Shown: positions 62,838 through 64,000 of the stretch, one piece after another
Numbering within the stretch: position 1 is the first letter of the stretch
Layout: each line of letters begins with the position of its first letter
Source: Candidatus Steffania adelgidicola
Lineage (GTDB): Bacteria > Pseudomonadota > Gammaproteobacteria > Enterobacterales > Enterobacteriaceae
Assembly (NCBI RefSeq): GCF_020541225.1
Contig: NZ_CP045889.1
Location: 806,001 to 870,000 of the forward strand
DNA length: 64,000 nucleotides
Direction: 5' to 3'
Program-made: the position numbers and the translations under genes
The notes under the pieces: generated by a model
The model's database searches: none
What the model was told of the DNA's origin: nothing
The model's input: the letters and a program-made list of their open reading frames with translations, nothing else

Positions 62838-64000
62838 TCATCGCGTATCATGCAATGATGCCGGTATACTTAACGCTGCCAAGCGAGCGAAAAAGTCTGG
62901 AAAAGTTTTTTGGGTGCATTTGGGGTCGAGAATAGTGATTGGTATATCAGATAGCGATACTAGCGCGAAGCACATCGCCATACGGTGATCGTTATAAGTA
63001 CTAATACTGGCGGGGGTGAGTCTTTTAGGCGGTGTAACCGCTAGATAATCCTCTCCCTCTGCTACAACCGCACCCACTTTTCGAAGTTCGGTAGACATCG
63101 CCCTTAAACGATCGGTTTCTTTAACCCGCCAATTAGCAATATTGCGAAGTACAGTGGTACCACCATGCGTGAACAGCGCAGTAACAGCGATAGCCATAGC
63201 TGCATCAGGGATGTGATTCATATCCATATCAATAGCATGAAGTTCAGCACGACTACATTCAATGTAATTATTACCCCAGTGAATCTTTGCACCCATTTTT
63301 TCGAGCACATCGGCAAAATGGATATCACCTTGCATGCTACGGCGGCCTATACCCGTCACCCTTACGCTGCCACCACGGATTGCCGCCGCCGCTAGAAAAT
63401 ACGAAGCACTAGACGCATCACCTTCTATTAGATAGTTTCCTGGTGAACGGTATAACTTCCTTCCCTCGAGGTGGAATACCTGGTAATTTTCATGATGAAC
63501 TTCAATACCAAAGCTGGCCATTAATGCCAGAGTGATATCAATATAAGGACGAGAGACCAACTTACCTATAATGCGGATATGGGTATTATATGGGGCCATC
63601 GGTGCCATCATCAAGAGCGCAGTCAGAAATTGACTGGAGATGCTGCCGTCGATGCTGATATCGCCGCCTTTATAGGCGCCTCGTAAACGTATCGGCGGAT
63701 AATGTTCATATTCAAGATATTCAATTTTTGCTCCACCCTGACGCAAGGCATCAACCAAATGACCGATCGGTCGCTCTTTCATTCGCTGCTCACCGGTTAG
63801 GGTCACATCCTGTTCCTGTAGACACAACGCGGCAGTTAACGGACGCATAGCGGTGCCCGCATTCCCGAGAAACAACGTCAGCACAGTATCTGAACGTAAC
63901 GGGCCACTAAGACCATCAACTTCACAATTTCGACGATCTGCCGAAAGTCGGTAGTTCACTCCGAGCTGATCCAAAGCCCTAAGCATATGACGGACATCGT
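62838..64000 (-). CDS. aroA: 3-phosphoshikimate 1-carboxyvinyltransferase (EPSP synthase), 5'-truncated by window edge
   Basis: Sixth step of the shikimate pathway to chorismate. The frame is open to the last base (ending ...DVRHMLRAL at the edge), so about the first 48 residues of the usual 427 lie outside. Conserved segments: [106 protein letters not shown] and KTFPDFF. No defect is visible. Retention suggests aromatic amino acid or chorismate synthesis is still made. Confidence 0.97.
   Translation of the reverse strand, partial: DVRHMLRALDQLGVNYRLSADRRNCEVDGLSGPLRSDTVLTLFLGNAGTAMRPLTAALCLQEQDVTLTGEQRMKERPIGHLVDALRQGGAKIEYLEYEHYPPIRLRGAYKGGDISIDGSISSQFLTALLMMAPMAPYNTHIRIIGKLVSRPYIDITLALMASFGIEVHHENYQVFHLEGRKLYRSPGNYLIEGDASSASYFLAAAAIRGGSVRVTGIGRRSMQGDIHFADVLEKMGAKIHWGNNYIECSRAELHAIDMDMNHIPDAAMAIAVTALFTHGGTTVLRNIANWRVKETDRLRAMSTELRKVGAVVAEGEDYLAVTPPKRLTPASISTYNDHRMAMCFALVSLSDIPITILDPKCTQKTFPDFFARLAALSIPASLHDTR

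Overview
The window reads as a chromosomal segment of an insect-associated Enterobacterales endosymbiont in an intermediate stage of genome erosion. The intact proteins are close relatives of E. coli / Sodalis / Serratia proteins, and many local gene orders match E. coli: arnA-D-T-E-F, ygiB-ygiC, leuS-lptE-holA-nadD then mrdA-mrdB, zipA-ligA, rpmB-rpmG, grxD/rnt and aroA-cmk-rpsA-ihfB. By my tally intact genes fill a little under half of the 64 kb. The rest is very AT-rich spacer, up to 3.5 kb at a time, with stop codons in all frames. No phage, IS element, CRISPR array, rRNA operon or replication origin was seen. The genus is an inference; I cannot place it from sequence recall alone.

Layout. 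1-4.8 kb: lipid A L-Ara4N operon, beginning inside arnA. 6.6 kb: undecaprenyl-pyrophosphatase ybjG. 7.7-9.5 kb: ygiC/ygiB (minus). 10.8-11.8 kb: gapA (minus). 15.3 kb: pncC. 16.6-17.7 kb: alr (minus). 18.6-19.7 kb: purM pseudogene (minus). 20.9-21.4 kb: tRNA-Ser(UGA) and tusE. 22.7-31.3 kb: leuS-lptE-holA-nadD and mrdA-mrdB. 31.4-32.3 kb: trhO (minus). 34.5-37.4 kb: zipA and ligA. 38.1-38.4 kb: darP pseudogene. 39.2-42.4 kb: purL pseudogene (minus). 44.7-54.2 kb: isolated small genes bssS, yibN, rpmB-rpmG, argW tRNA and tmaR, plus a thiD pseudogene. 56.6-64 kb: ycbL, grxD, rnt, ihfB, rpsA, cmk and partial aroA.

Function. The retained set is mostly informational (leuS, holA, ligA, rpsA, rpmB/G, tRNAs, tRNA modification and trimming by TusE, TrhO and RNase T), cell envelope and division (mrdA, mrdB, zipA, alr, lptE, arn operon, ybjG, ygiB/C), and core metabolism (gapA, nadD, pncC, cmk, aroA). 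Purine (purL, purM) and thiamine (thiD) synthesis are inactivated here, which suggests these products come from the host or a partner symbiont.

Points most worth a second look: four pseudogenes recognised inside apparently empty spacer; a leucyl-tRNA synthetase whose proofreading site is eroded while its catalytic site is intact; loss of the arnF ATG start codon; and long perfect palindromes in the decayed spacers. I did not find a convincing new multi-gene system.
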